Positions 37,083 to 45,919 of a stretch of 64,000 nucleotides of DNA are shown one piece after another. The notes beneath the pieces were generated by a model that worked only from the letters and a program-made list of their open reading frames with translations, had not been told where the DNA came from and did no database searches. Within the stretch, counting starts at the first letter, position 1, and every line of letters begins with the position of its first letter. Location of the stretch: NCBI GenBank assembly GCA_963810555.1, contig CAWENX010000001.1:62001-126000 (forward strand), written 5' to 3'. Made by a program: the position numbers and the translations under genes. This DNA comes from G963677325 sp963810555 (GTDB lineage: Bacteria; Bacteroidota; Bacteroidia; Bacteroidales; Prolixibacteraceae).

Positions 37083-38339
37083 ATGGATCTTTTTCGTGAA
37101 CAATTTGAAAATGCATTAAAAGCAAGCCGCAATCTGAATCTTGTCACTGTCGGTAAAATCAATGATGTATTGAACGGGATTGCCGAAGCTGCGATTGATA
37201 AAACAGATTATATCCTGAAGGAAAATCAAAAAGATCTTGACCGGATGGATCCTTCTGATCCTAAATACGATCGTTTGAAACTAACAAAAGACCGTATTGC
37301 TGCGATTGCGGCAGATATTCTCAATGTTGCCGCTCTTCCTTCTCCTCTTGGTCAGGTTCTTTCGAAAACTGTGCGCCCAAACGGATTGAAAATAACGAGG
37401 ATAAGAGTTCCTTTCGGCGTGATTGGCATCATCTATGAAGCCCGCCCTAACGTCACTTTTGATGTATTTTCGCTCTGTCTGAAGTCTGGCAACGCATGTA
37501 TCCTCAAAGGCGGTAGCGATGCAATCAACTCAAACAAAGCCATAGTTTCTGTTATCCACAAAGTACTTGTCTGAATCCGGAATTGATGAAAACTCACTCA
37601 CATTATTACCTTCAGGAAGGGATGCCACAAATGAGCTTCTAAATGCCCGGGGTTATGTTGATCTCCTTATCCCGCGCGGCAGCCAGGGGCTGATCGACTT
37701 TGTGAGGCAAAATGCCACTATTCCCGTTATCGAAACCGGGGCAGGAATTTGCCATACTTATTTTGATGCCAAAGGGTGACAGTGAAAAAGGTCGGGCGAT
37801 CATTCAATAATGCTAAAACAAGAAGAGTAAGTGTTTGCAATGCCCTTGATTGCCTGATCATTGATCAGTCGCGTCTTTCTGATCTCGCCTATATTGCGGA
37901 GCCTCTTGCTGAAAGCAATGTCGAGATCTATGCGGATACCGAAGCATACAAGGCATTAGAGGGAAAATATCCCGAACAATTGTTAAAGCCGGCCGGTGAG
38001 GATTCTTTCGGTACAGAATTTCTCTCTTATAAAATGTCCGTAAAAACTGTCGTTTCTTTTGAAGAAGCCCTGGAGCACATTGCCGCTTACAGTTCAAAAC
38101 ACAGTGAGGCCATTATAACGGAAGACGAGCATACAAAGCAACTATTCCTGAAATTGGTCGACGCCTCTTCGGTTTATGTCAATGCAAGCACTGCTTTTAC
38201 GGATGGGGCGCAATTCGGCCTCGGCGCTGAAATCGGAATCAGCACTCAGAAACTCCATGCCCGCGGTCCCATGGCGCTCGAAGAGCTGACAAGCTACAAG
38301 TGGCTGATCGAAGGAGAAGGTCAAATCCGGCCGAAGTAA
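37083..38339 (+). CDS. proA: Gamma-glutamyl phosphate reductase, frame broken three times
   Basis: About 418 residues, normal ProA length. Segments: RVPFGVIGIIYEARPNVTFD, GNACILKGGSDAINSN, LIPRGSQGLIDFVRQNA, then VCNALDCLIIDQ with the catalytic Cys and FGLGAEIGISTQKLHARGPM. Single extra bases near 37568, 37776 and 37804 interrupt it, each between conserved stretches. It reduces glutamyl phosphate to glutamate semialdehyde with NADPH. Immediately downstream of proB. Confidence 0.9.
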
Positions 38340-38404
38340 AATCCCTGTATTTCAAGTTAACCTTTAAGAGATCCGATTGGTATTATCGTCGTATCATCTT
38401 AATC

Positions 38405-38506
38405 CTTGTTGTGCAATCTCTGTACACTTCTTGTGCATTCGTTGTGCATTTATAGCACAACAATAGCACAACAATAGCACAGCGAGTGCACAGCAATAGC
38501 ACAGCA
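38405..38506. repeat. Inverted array of 11-nt units (4 + 5), locus B
   Basis: Left arm 38405-38448: CTTGTTGTGCA, ATCTCTGTACA, CTTCTTGTGCA, TTCGTTGTGCA; spacer TTT; right arm 38452-38506: ATAGCACAACA x2, ATAGCACAGCG, AGTGCACAGCA, ATAGCACAGCA. Right arm nearly identical to locus A (12013-12067). It lies 65 bases after proA; the rest of 38340-38869 shows no gene, but must hold a promoter for argF'. Confidence 0.8.
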
Positions 38507-38869
38507 AACCCCTCCATGACACGAACAATTCATCACACAATAGGGTGGGAAATGATGCGTTACAAAAATTTTGGGAATTGCAGGGAAAGATTAAAATAGT
38601 TTAAGGGTATATGGTGTGAAGGGAAAATATTGGATTATCAACCTGTTTGAAAACCGAACAGTTAATAAGATCGGAAAAATGAATAGAGATAAGTCGTTAT
38701 ATATTTGGACTAATATCAGGAAACGCGTGCCGAAAATCTTCATAACTTCATATGAAATAAAATCATTTCTATTTTCATTATTTATTGTTAGCCTTTATTT
38801 CATTAACTTTATAACTTTACACACTTAAATTGTTTTAGGCAAAAGGACATTTAAATCTATTGACTCAGA

Positions 38870-39820
38870 ATGAGACATTTCACGTCGGTTTATGATCTTC
38901 CGGACTTGAATGAAGCTATTAAAACTGCACGGACGATCAAGAATAACCCGTTTGGATTTCAGCATCTTGGTAAAAATAGGACCATGATTCTTTTGTTTTT
39001 TGATTCAAGCCTGCGCACCAGGTTGAGCACTCAAAAGGCTGCCATGAACCTGGGAATGAATACAATGGTGTTAAATGTAAACCAGGATGGGTGGAAGCTG
39101 GAAAGCGAATTGGGTGTTGTGATGGATGGCGATAAGCCTGAACATCTGCGTGAAGCAATTCCTGTAATTGGCAGGTATTGTGATGTTATCGGAGTGAGGG
39201 CATTTGCAAGATTTGAAAGTCGGGAGGATGACTATAATGAAAAGATTCTGAATCAGTTTATTGATTATGCCGGTGTTCCGGTTGTCAGCATGGAAGCCGC
39301 AACACGCCATCCTCTACAGAGTTTTGCTGATCATCTCACCATTGAAGAATATAAAGCAAAGGAACGCCCTAAAGTTGTATTGACCTGGGCACCTCATCCA
39401 AGGGCACTGCCTCAGGCAGTAGCGAATTCTTTTGTGGAATGGATGAGAAACACAGATTATGAGTTGGTTGTCACACATCCGGAGGGATATGAGCTTGCGC
39501 CTGAATTTATGGGAGGTCTGAAAGTTGAATACAACCAGAAAAAAGCATTTGAAGGGGCAGATTTTATTTATGCAAAGAACTGGTCTTCTTATCGGGAGTA
39601 TGGAAAGATTCTTTCAAAAGACATGAACTGGACGGTTGATGAGACAAAGATGGCATTGACCAATAGGGCAAAATTTATGCATTGTTTACCTGTAAGAAGA
39701 AATATGATCGTTACGGACGAAGTGATTGAGAGTGAAGATTCAATTGTAATCGATGAGGCTGAAAACCGTGTGTATTCTGCCCAGGCAGTGTTAAAACTTA
39801 TATTGGAATCAAAGGGATGA
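38870..39820 (+). CDS. argF': N-succinylornithine carbamoyltransferase
   Basis: 316 residues of the aspartate/ornithine carbamoyltransferase superfamily. Carbamoyl-phosphate motif SSLRTRLST, then MEAATRHPLQSFADH and MHCLPVRRNM. It is not an ordinary OTCase: the segment MDGDKPEHLREAIPVIGRYC matches the acetyl/succinyl-ornithine subgroup, and residue 90 is Pro. In the Bacteroides fragilis enzyme Pro90 goes with N-succinylornithine, while the Xanthomonas N-acetylornithine enzyme has Glu at this site. So arginine synthesis here should run through succinylated intermediates, giving N-succinylcitrulline. It overlaps argB by 4 bases (ATGA), implying translational coupling. Confidence 0.9.
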   Translation: MRHFTSVYDLPDLNEAIKTARTIKNNPFGFQHLGKNRTMILLFFDSSLRTRLSTQKAAMNLGMNTMVLNVNQDGWKLESELGVVMDGDKPEHLREAIPVIGRYCDVIGVRAFARFESREDDYNEKILNQFIDYAGVPVVSMEAATRHPLQSFADHLTIEEYKAKERPKVVLTWAPHPRALPQAVANSFVEWMRNTDYELVVTHPEGYELAPEFMGGLKVEYNQKKAFEGADFIYAKNWSSYREYGKILSKDMNWTVDETKMALTNRAKFMHCLPVRRNMIVTDEVIESEDSIVIDEAENRVYSAQAVLKLILESKG

Positions 39821-40593
39821 GAGATCATTTGATCATCATAAAGGTAGGGGGTAAAATTGTTGAGGAGCAGGAACCGCTTAAGCTTTTACTAAAAGACTTT
39901 TCGAGGATTGCCGGAAATAAGATTTTGGTGCACGGAGGAGGAAAGACTGCAACTTTAATTGCTGATAAACTCGGCATTGAGACCAATATGGTTGACGGTC
40001 GCAGGATAACTGATGCCGAGATGCTTAAAGTTGCAACAATGGTATATGCAGGATTGGTCAATAAAAACATTGTTGCCGGACTTCAGGCATTTGGGAATAA
40101 TGCAATCGGGCTTACCGGTGCGGATTTTGACATTATACGTGCTGCTAAACGTCCAATAGGTAAAATTGATTATGGCTTTGTAGGAGATATTAACTGGGTA
40201 AATTCCTCTGCAATAGCAGATTTGCTTCAGGATGGAGCCATTCCTGTCATTGCCCCCATTACACACGATGGGAAAGGAACATTACTCAATACGAATGCCG
40301 ATACCATCGCATCAGAACTGGCTACATCCTTAAGCAGCCGTTATGAAGTGAGGCTGGTATTTTGTTTTGAGAAAGGTGGTGTGCTGATGGATGAAGAAGA
40401 TGAAAGTTCATTAATACAAGAGATTGATTTGCAGGAATTCGAACGATTAAAATCGGAAGGGATAATTTCAGGGGGGATGATCCCTAAACTTGAGAACGGA
40501 TTTAATGCGCTGCGCCGAGGTGTTGTTGCTGTTGTAATTACCAATGCCAGGGGAATCTCCGGAGGCTTGAAAGGAACGAGGTTGTTGTTATAG
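39817..40593 (+). CDS. argB: N-acylglutamate kinase
   Basis: 258 residues, amino-acid kinase fold: IIIKVGGKIVEE, LVHGGGKTATLIADKLG, GLTGADFDI, INTNADTIASELA-like LLNTNADTIASELA, and GGMIPKLENGFNALRRGV. Phosphorylates N-acylglutamate, second step of arginine synthesis. Start overlaps the argF' stop by 4 bases and it is followed after 2 bases by the deacylase gene. Acyl preference presumably succinyl from context. Confidence 0.93.
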   Translation: MRDHLIIIKVGGKIVEEQEPLKLLLKDFSRIAGNKILVHGGGKTATLIADKLGIETNMVDGRRITDAEMLKVATMVYAGLVNKNIVAGLQAFGNNAIGLTGADFDIIRAAKRPIGKIDYGFVGDINWVNSSAIADLLQDGAIPVIAPITHDGKGTLLNTNADTIASELATSLSSRYEVRLVFCFEKGGVLMDEEDESSLIQEIDLQEFERLKSEGIISGGMIPKLENGFNALRRGVVAVVITNARGISGGLKGTRLLL

Positions 40594-40595
40594 TT

Positions 40596-41663
40596 ATGAT
40601 TGAAGAAATAACAGAAGACTGTATATCCCTTTTGAAGGGAATGATCGGGATTCCCTCAATCAGCCGCGAGGAGAAAAATGTTGCAGATTATCTTGAGAAG
40701 AAACTGCGGAAATGGGATTTTAATGTATCAAGGTCTGCAAATAATCTCTGGATGAAGAATTACTACTGGGACGACAGTAAACCGACTATTCTTTTAAATT
40801 CACATATCGACACCGTAAGACCTGCCGGGGGCTGGACTTATGATCCTTACAAAGCAACAGAAGAAGAAGATAAAATCACCGGGCTTGGAAGCAACGATGC
40901 CGGTGCATCTGTTGTAACTCTTTTGGGGGTTTTTCGTTATTTTTATAAAAATAAAAATTTGCCATACAATCTCATTTATTGTGCAAGCGCAGAGGAAGAG
41001 ATATCAGGTGTGAACGGAATGTCTTCCATATTGGACCAATTCGGTAAAATAGATCTTGCTATTATCGGAGAACCGACCGGAATGCAGATCGCAACCGCAG
41101 AGAAGGGATTAATGGTTCTTGATTGTGAAGCAAAAGGGAAAGCAGGGCATGCTGCCCGAAATGAAGGTGAGAACGCAATTTATAAAGCGATTAAGGATAT
41201 TAATATTCTTCGCGAATATAAATTTCCAAAAGACTCCGAGGTGCTGGGACCGGTTAAAATGACCATAACACAAATTACAGGAGGCCGGCAGCATAATATG
41301 ATACCTGATTCATGTAAGTTTGTGGTTGATGTGAGGACGAATGAGTTTTATTCAAATAAGGAAGTATTTGAAGTCATATCCGGATTAATTAAGTCTGAAG
41401 TGAAGGCAAGGTCTTTCCGGCTTAATTCTTCCGGAATAAACGATGATCATCCATTTATCAGAAGAGGCATTCAGCTTGGCCTTACAACTTTTGGTTCACC
41501 TACAACTTCAGATCAGGCTGTTATTCCTTATCCTTCGGTAAAGATAGGACCAGGAGATTCAGGAAGATCGCATACAGCGAATGAATTCATCTATAAAAGT
41601 GAGATCGTGAAAGGAATCAGAACTTTTATTGATTTGCTTGAGGGGCTTATTTATAAACTGTAG
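40596..41663 (+). CDS. argE: M20-family deacylase, probable N-succinyl(acetyl)citrulline/ornithine deacylase
   Basis: 355 residues of the ArgE/DapE/CPG2 metallopeptidase group. Metal and catalytic residues: His in LLNSHIDTVRP, Asp in GLGSNDAGASVVTLL, Glu-Glu in CASAEEEISG, and His in GDSGRSHTANEFI. It removes the acyl group at the end of the acylated branch; in Bacteroides-type and Xanthomonas-type pathways the substrate is the acylated citrulline. Third gene in the argF'-argB-argE run with 2-base spacing. Substrate assignment is inferred from the neighbours. Confidence 0.85.
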   Translation: MIEEITEDCISLLKGMIGIPSISREEKNVADYLEKKLRKWDFNVSRSANNLWMKNYYWDDSKPTILLNSHIDTVRPAGGWTYDPYKATEEEDKITGLGSNDAGASVVTLLGVFRYFYKNKNLPYNLIYCASAEEEISGVNGMSSILDQFGKIDLAIIGEPTGMQIATAEKGLMVLDCEAKGKAGHAARNEGENAIYKAIKDINILREYKFPKDSEVLGPVKMTITQITGGRQHNMIPDSCKFVVDVRTNEFYSNKEVFEVISGLIKSEVKARSFRLNSSGINDDHPFIRRGIQLGLTTFGSPTTSDQAVIPYPSVKIGPGDSGRSHTANEFIYKSEIVKGIRTFIDLLEGLIYKL

Positions 41664-41746
41664 ATCAAAATTATCATTTTAATCCTTTCATTTTTATTAT
41701 TTTATGTGTTATTTTACATTTTTAAAACCAAACAAAAACTTCAATA

Positions 41747-42478
41747 GTGTCGGATAGCATAGTTATTATTCCAACATACAACGAAAAAGAGAATATTGAA
41801 CGAATACTCCAAAAAATATTCTCACTGGAAAAACAATTTGATGTTCTGATTATTGATGACGGCTCTCCTGATGGAACAGCCCTGATTGTAAAGGGGATGA
41901 TGGATAAATTCAAGGGCCTCTTTATATTGGAACGGAAAGGGAAACTTGGACTTGGCACAGCATATCTATCGGGTTTTCAATGGGCATTGGAGCGTGATTA
42001 TGAGTTTATTTTTGAAATGGATGCTGATTTTTCGCATGATCCGAATGATCTGCCAAGACTGTATGAAGCATGCAAGATAAAAGGCGCTGATCTTGCGATT
42101 GGATCCCGTTACTTTTCAGGCATCAATGTGATCAACTGGCCACTGAAACGAGTACTGATGTCTTATTTTGCCTCAGTTTACGTTAGATTAGTGACGGGAA
42201 TGAAAATAATGGACACAACGGCAGGATTCAAATGTTACAGGCGAAAAGTCCTGGAAACAATTGATCTTGAGCATATAAGGATGAAGGGATATGGATTCCA
42301 GATAGAAATGAAATTCATTACATGGAAATATGGTTTTAAAATTGTTGAAGTTCCTATAATTTTTACTGAACGACAGGAAGGAAATTCCAAAATGAGCGGA
42401 GGTATATTTGGAGAGGCTTTTGTCAGTGTGATAAGTATGAAACTGGCTAGCTTCTTTAAAAAGTGGGAAAAGAAATAA
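41747..42478 (+). CDS. Polyprenol-phosphate mannosyltransferase-like GT2
   Basis: 243 residues from a GTG start. GT-A fold: VIIPTYNEKENIERIL, IIDDGSPDGTALIV, EMDADFSHDPNDLP (DxD-like metal site) and GSRYFSGINVINWP, all typical of dolichol/polyprenol monophosphomannose synthases. There is no C-terminal membrane domain. It would charge undecaprenyl phosphate with mannose (or glucose) from a nucleotide sugar for protein or lipid glycosylation. An 8-unit 7-nt repeat separates it from pyrC. Confidence 0.88.
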   Translation: MSDSIVIIPTYNEKENIERILQKIFSLEKQFDVLIIDDGSPDGTALIVKGMMDKFKGLFILERKGKLGLGTAYLSGFQWALERDYEFIFEMDADFSHDPNDLPRLYEACKIKGADLAIGSRYFSGINVINWPLKRVLMSYFASVYVRLVTGMKIMDTTAGFKCYRRKVLETIDLEHIRMKGYGFQIEMKFITWKYGFKIVEVPIIFTERQEGNSKMSGGIFGEAFVSVISMKLASFFKKWEKK

Positions 42479-42480
42479 GG

Positions 42481-42536
42481 AGTGATCAATAAACAGTGAA
42501 CAGTGATCAGTAAACATAATTCATAATTCTTAATTA
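42481..42536. repeat. Heptanucleotide array, eight units filling the gap before pyrC
   Basis: AGTGATC, AATAAAC, AGTGAAC, AGTGATC, AGTAAAC, ATAATTC, ATAATTC, TTAATTA. It begins 2 bases after one stop codon and ends 2 bases before the next ATG. Confidence 0.78.
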
Positions 42537-42538
42537 AC

Positions 42539-43906
42539 ATGAAAGACATCCTAATCAAAGATGCCAAAATTGTAAATGAAGGAAAAATCTTAAAAGACAC
42601 CAGTATTCTGATCCGAAATGGATTAATTGAAAAAATCTTCAGAGAAAAAGTCCCAGACAACATTATTTCACAAGCAGAGGTTATTGATGCCTCCGGAAAA
42701 TTACTAATCCCCGGAGTAATCGACGATCATGTACATTTTCGGGAACCAGGGTTAACATACAAAGCAGATATAGAATCGGAGTCCAAAGCAGCGGTTGCAG
42801 GCGGAGTCACCTCATTTATGGATATGCCTAACACGGTTCCTCAAACAATTACCCATGAACTGCTGGAACAAAAGTTTCAACGTGCTTCAGAAGTTTCTTT
42901 GGCAAATTATTCATTTTATATTGGTGCTACAAATGACAATCTTGAGGAACTGTTGAAGACAGATTCTTCCAAAGTGTGTGGTATCAAAGTTTTTATGGGT
43001 TCTTCGACCGGCAATATGCTCGTTGATAATGTAGAAACACTATCATCGCTTTTTTCCAAATCTAAATCGCTGATAGCGGTTCATTGTGAAGATGAGCAAC
43101 AAATCAAGGCCAATATCTCTTCGTTTCGGGAAAAATATGGAGAAGAAATCCCTTTCAGCGAACATCCTAAGATACGTGATGCGAGTTCATGCTTTAATTC
43201 CACATCAAAAGCAGTAGAATTAGCAAAGAAATTCAATACCCGATTGCATGTTCTGCATTTGTCTACTGCCGGAGAGATTGCTTTATTTGAATCAGGCCCG
43301 GTGAACAATAAAAGGATTACAAGCGAGGTTTGTGTCCATCATTTATGGTTTACGGATTCAGATTATGAAAAATACGGGTCCAGGATTAAATGGAATCCTT
43401 CAATCAAAACGGCCATTGACCGACAGGGTTTATTGAAAGCATTAAATGATAATCGGATCGATATAATCGCTTCTGATCATGCTCCGCACACAGAAGAGGA
43501 AAAAAACCGGTCATATTTTGAGTGTCCTTCAGGAGGGCCCCTTATTCAGCATTCTCTGGTTGCAATGCTTGAATTGAGTCGTAACGGCATGATCTCAATC
43601 GAAAAGGTAGTAGAGAAAATGTGCCATACCCCCGCTGATTTGTTTGGCATTGAAAAGAGAGGTTATATAAGAAAAGGGTATAAAGCTGATCTTGTATTGA
43701 TTGATACCGGCCGGTGGACTGTTATAAAGGAGAATATCCTATCCAAATGTGCCTGGTCACCGTTTGAAGGAGAAACATTCTATTACTATGTAAATAAGAC
43801 TTTTGTCAACGGAAATCTGGTTTACGAAAATGACAATCCAAATAAAGTCGGGCAATTTTATGATACGCTAAAAGGCGAAAGACTCGTTTTTAACAAAAAC
43901 CGGTGA
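42539..43906 (+). CDS. pyrC: Dihydroorotase (class I type)
   Basis: 455 residues, amidohydrolase fold. Metal ligands in DDHVHFREPG (HxH), the likely bridging Lys region GIKVFMGSSTGN, VHCEDE, LHVLHLSTAGEI and SDHAPHTEEEK. Closes carbamoylaspartate to dihydroorotate in pyrimidine synthesis; the sequence is of the long class I type rather than the short E. coli PyrC type. Its stop directly abuts, with no gap, the stop of the convergent aspartate kinase gene. Confidence 0.93.
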   Translation: MKDILIKDAKIVNEGKILKDTSILIRNGLIEKIFREKVPDNIISQAEVIDASGKLLIPGVIDDHVHFREPGLTYKADIESESKAAVAGGVTSFMDMPNTVPQTITHELLEQKFQRASEVSLANYSFYIGATNDNLEELLKTDSSKVCGIKVFMGSSTGNMLVDNVETLSSLFSKSKSLIAVHCEDEQQIKANISSFREKYGEEIPFSEHPKIRDASSCFNSTSKAVELAKKFNTRLHVLHLSTAGEIALFESGPVNNKRITSEVCVHHLWFTDSDYEKYGSRIKWNPSIKTAIDRQGLLKALNDNRIDIIASDHAPHTEEEKNRSYFECPSGGPLIQHSLVAMLELSRNGMISIEKVVEKMCHTPADLFGIEKRGYIRKGYKADLVLIDTGRWTVIKENILSKCAWSPFEGETFYYYVNKTFVNGNLVYENDNPNKVGQFYDTLKGERLVFNKNR

Positions 43907-45166
43907 TTATTTCATTAAGAATCTGGCAGTTCTTCTGGTTCTTTGTTCTACAAAAACAGTCCTGGCATTCGTCATTTCGCTGATTATATTCTCATTATAA
44001 AAACGAATTGTCAGTAATTCCAGCCCTTCATTGTAATGAACCAAAAAGTCATTGTTCAGGTCTTTGATCAGTTTTTCAAAATTTCTTTCAGGTTTGTCTA
44101 TGGCAAGGGAAAAATTCATGGCTGATTGTTGAACCAGATTAACTTTAATCCGGTACTTTGAAAAAAGATGGTAAACTTTCCCGATACTCTCCTCTGCTAT
44201 GAATGAAAAATCAAGAGGAGAGAGTGTAATAAGAATCTGGGCTTCTTTGGTAATAATAACAGGAACATATTCCATCCTGTGGTCGATTGTGTGAATAATG
44301 GAACCGTTCTCTGCCGGATGATAAAATGAACGTACATAAAGAGGAATATTCTTTTCGACCAGAGGTTTCATCGTCTTTGGATGAATGACTTTCGCTCCGT
44401 AAAAAGTCATCTCAACAGCTTCCTGGTAAGAAAGTTCTTCCAGTTTCTGAGTATTGTTGAATTTAAATGGATCTGCATTCATTATGCCCGGAACGTCTTT
44501 CCAGATTATTACACTTTCGGCTTCCAGGATATTTGCAATAATTGCTGCACTATAATCTGAACCCTCCCGTCCCAGGGTCGTTGTTGAATTAAATGAAGTA
44601 GCACCAATAAATCCCTGGGTCAGATAGATATCCGAATCGGAGAAGTTAAAAAACTGCGGAATAAGTTGGTTTGAAAGGTCCCGGTCAATATTTCCCTCCC
44701 TCCATGTATCATCAGTTCTCAGGCACTTTCTGATGTCGGTCCATTTATTTAAGATCCCTGTTTTATTAAGATATGCAGAAGCAATTTTTGAAGATATTAT
44801 CTCGCCGATGGACACAATCTGATCATATTCGAAATCAAAATCCAGTGAAGGTGAAGAATTAAGAAGCCGGTTTTCAAGATTTGTAAATTCCTCAATTACG
44901 GGACTTAACAAAGCAGTTTCATCTTTCACAAAAAGTTCATGAATAACTGAAAAGTGATAGTCTTTGACTTTTGATATTTTATTTAAAAGTTCTTTTTTAT
45001 CCCCGTTAAAATAGTCTTTTACTACCTCCTCCAGCGCATTTGTCGTTTTTCCCATTGCTGAAATGACTATGACCAGCCTCCCGGAGTATGATTTGACAAT
45101 AGAGGCCATATTTTTCACTCCTTCAGCGTCCCGGACCGATGCGCCACCGAATTTGAATACCTTCAT
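43907..45166 (-). CDS. lysC: Aspartate kinase, monofunctional
   Basis: 419 residues. Kinase domain with FKFGGASVRDAEGVKNM, VISAMGKTTNAL, TLGREGSDYSAAIIA and VWKDVPGIMNADP-like segments, MTFYGAKVIHPKTM, followed by ACT-like regulatory repeats from about residue 300. Phosphorylates aspartate for lysine, threonine and methionine synthesis. No fused homoserine dehydrogenase. Converges on pyrC with no intergenic base. Confidence 0.93.
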   Translation of the reverse strand: MKVFKFGGASVRDAEGVKNMASIVKSYSGRLVIVISAMGKTTNALEEVVKDYFNGDKKELLNKISKVKDYHFSVIHELFVKDETALLSPVIEEFTNLENRLLNSSPSLDFDFEYDQIVSIGEIISSKIASAYLNKTGILNKWTDIRKCLRTDDTWREGNIDRDLSNQLIPQFFNFSDSDIYLTQGFIGATSFNSTTTLGREGSDYSAAIIANILEAESVIIWKDVPGIMNADPFKFNNTQKLEELSYQEAVEMTFYGAKVIHPKTMKPLVEKNIPLYVRSFYHPAENGSIIHTIDHRMEYVPVIITKEAQILITLSPLDFSFIAEESIGKVYHLFSKYRIKVNLVQQSAMNFSLAIDKPERNFEKLIKDLNNDFLVHYNEGLELLTIRFYNENIISEMTNARTVFVEQRTRRTARFLMK

Positions 45167-45354
45167 TTCAGTGAAGATTTCTTATGATTATTCACAAATC
45201 TGTTTACTCGGGTAAAATTATAAAAAGTAAAAGGAAATCACAGATATCATTAAATATAAAGGATTGGCAACTTAAAAAAGCTGTCAATCCTGACATATAT
45301 AAATACCAGACCGGATATTCCGGCCCTTCTGAAATTCAAATCAATAATAAAGAT

Positions 45355-45891
45355 TTAACGGGGGAATTCTTTAAAGACCCTCGTAACTATATCATTCAAT
45401 CCTTTAGCTGTTGTATTTGTTCTTGGATTGATCATACCCTGAGCAATACCTTCCCAGATCAGTTCTTTTTTCTGAACATCTATAACATCAATAAACATTG
45501 TGCCTTCGGTATACCTGTCGACATCAACCCAGGTATTGGAAGAAGCTCCTAATCCCCAACGGTAATAACCCCACGGGCCGCCAAAACCGCTTGTATAAGC
45601 GTTAGCCGTATAATTTGTCGTCCCTTTTAAAAATACGTTTACCAAAAGATCAGGCGTGTCCGACATCTTATAACCCCTTGCTTCCATTTGTGCGCTGATG
45701 TCATCTTTCAACCTTCTTCTGTTTATATCGCTTAATTTAATCTTATTAACTTCCTGACTGAAGTTGAAGGTTTTATATTTCGCGAAATCAGCGTTATGGT
45801 CATAATCTGTTGTGACCCTAATACCTACACATGATGCTAACAAAAAAACCATCATCACAGGTATCATCCATTTTAAATATTTAATTTTCAT
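45355..45891 (-). CDS. DUF4136-like lipoprotein
   Basis: 178 residues: signal peptide with lipobox LLASC (Cys21), then VTTDYDHNADFAKYKTFNF, the usual start of DUF4136, KDDISAQMEARGYKMSDTPDLLV and a C-terminal LIWEGIAQGMINPRTN segment. Outer-membrane or periplasmic lipoprotein of unknown role. It follows the larger secreted protein gene by 28 bases, so the two are likely cotranscribed. Confidence 0.85.
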   Translation of the reverse strand: MKIKYLKWMIPVMMVFLLASCVGIRVTTDYDHNADFAKYKTFNFSQEVNKIKLSDINRRRLKDDISAQMEARGYKMSDTPDLLVNVFLKGTTNYTANAYTSGFGGPWGYYRWGLGASSNTWVDVDRYTEGTMFIDVIDVQKKELIWEGIAQGMINPRTNTTAKGLNDIVTRVFKEFPR

Positions 45892-45919
45892 GATTTTATA
45901 ATATTAAGTTCATGTATTA

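Noticed and set aside
38870..39820. Ordinary ornithine carbamoyltransferase
   Set aside because: Sequence segments and Pro90 belong to the acylornithine subgroup, and the cluster has acyl-pathway genes.
42481..42536. Regulatory operator made of AGTGATC repeats before pyrC
   Set aside because: The unit drifts freely and the same 7-nt period appears at loci with unrelated sequence, so a specific protein site is less likely than a repeat mechanism.
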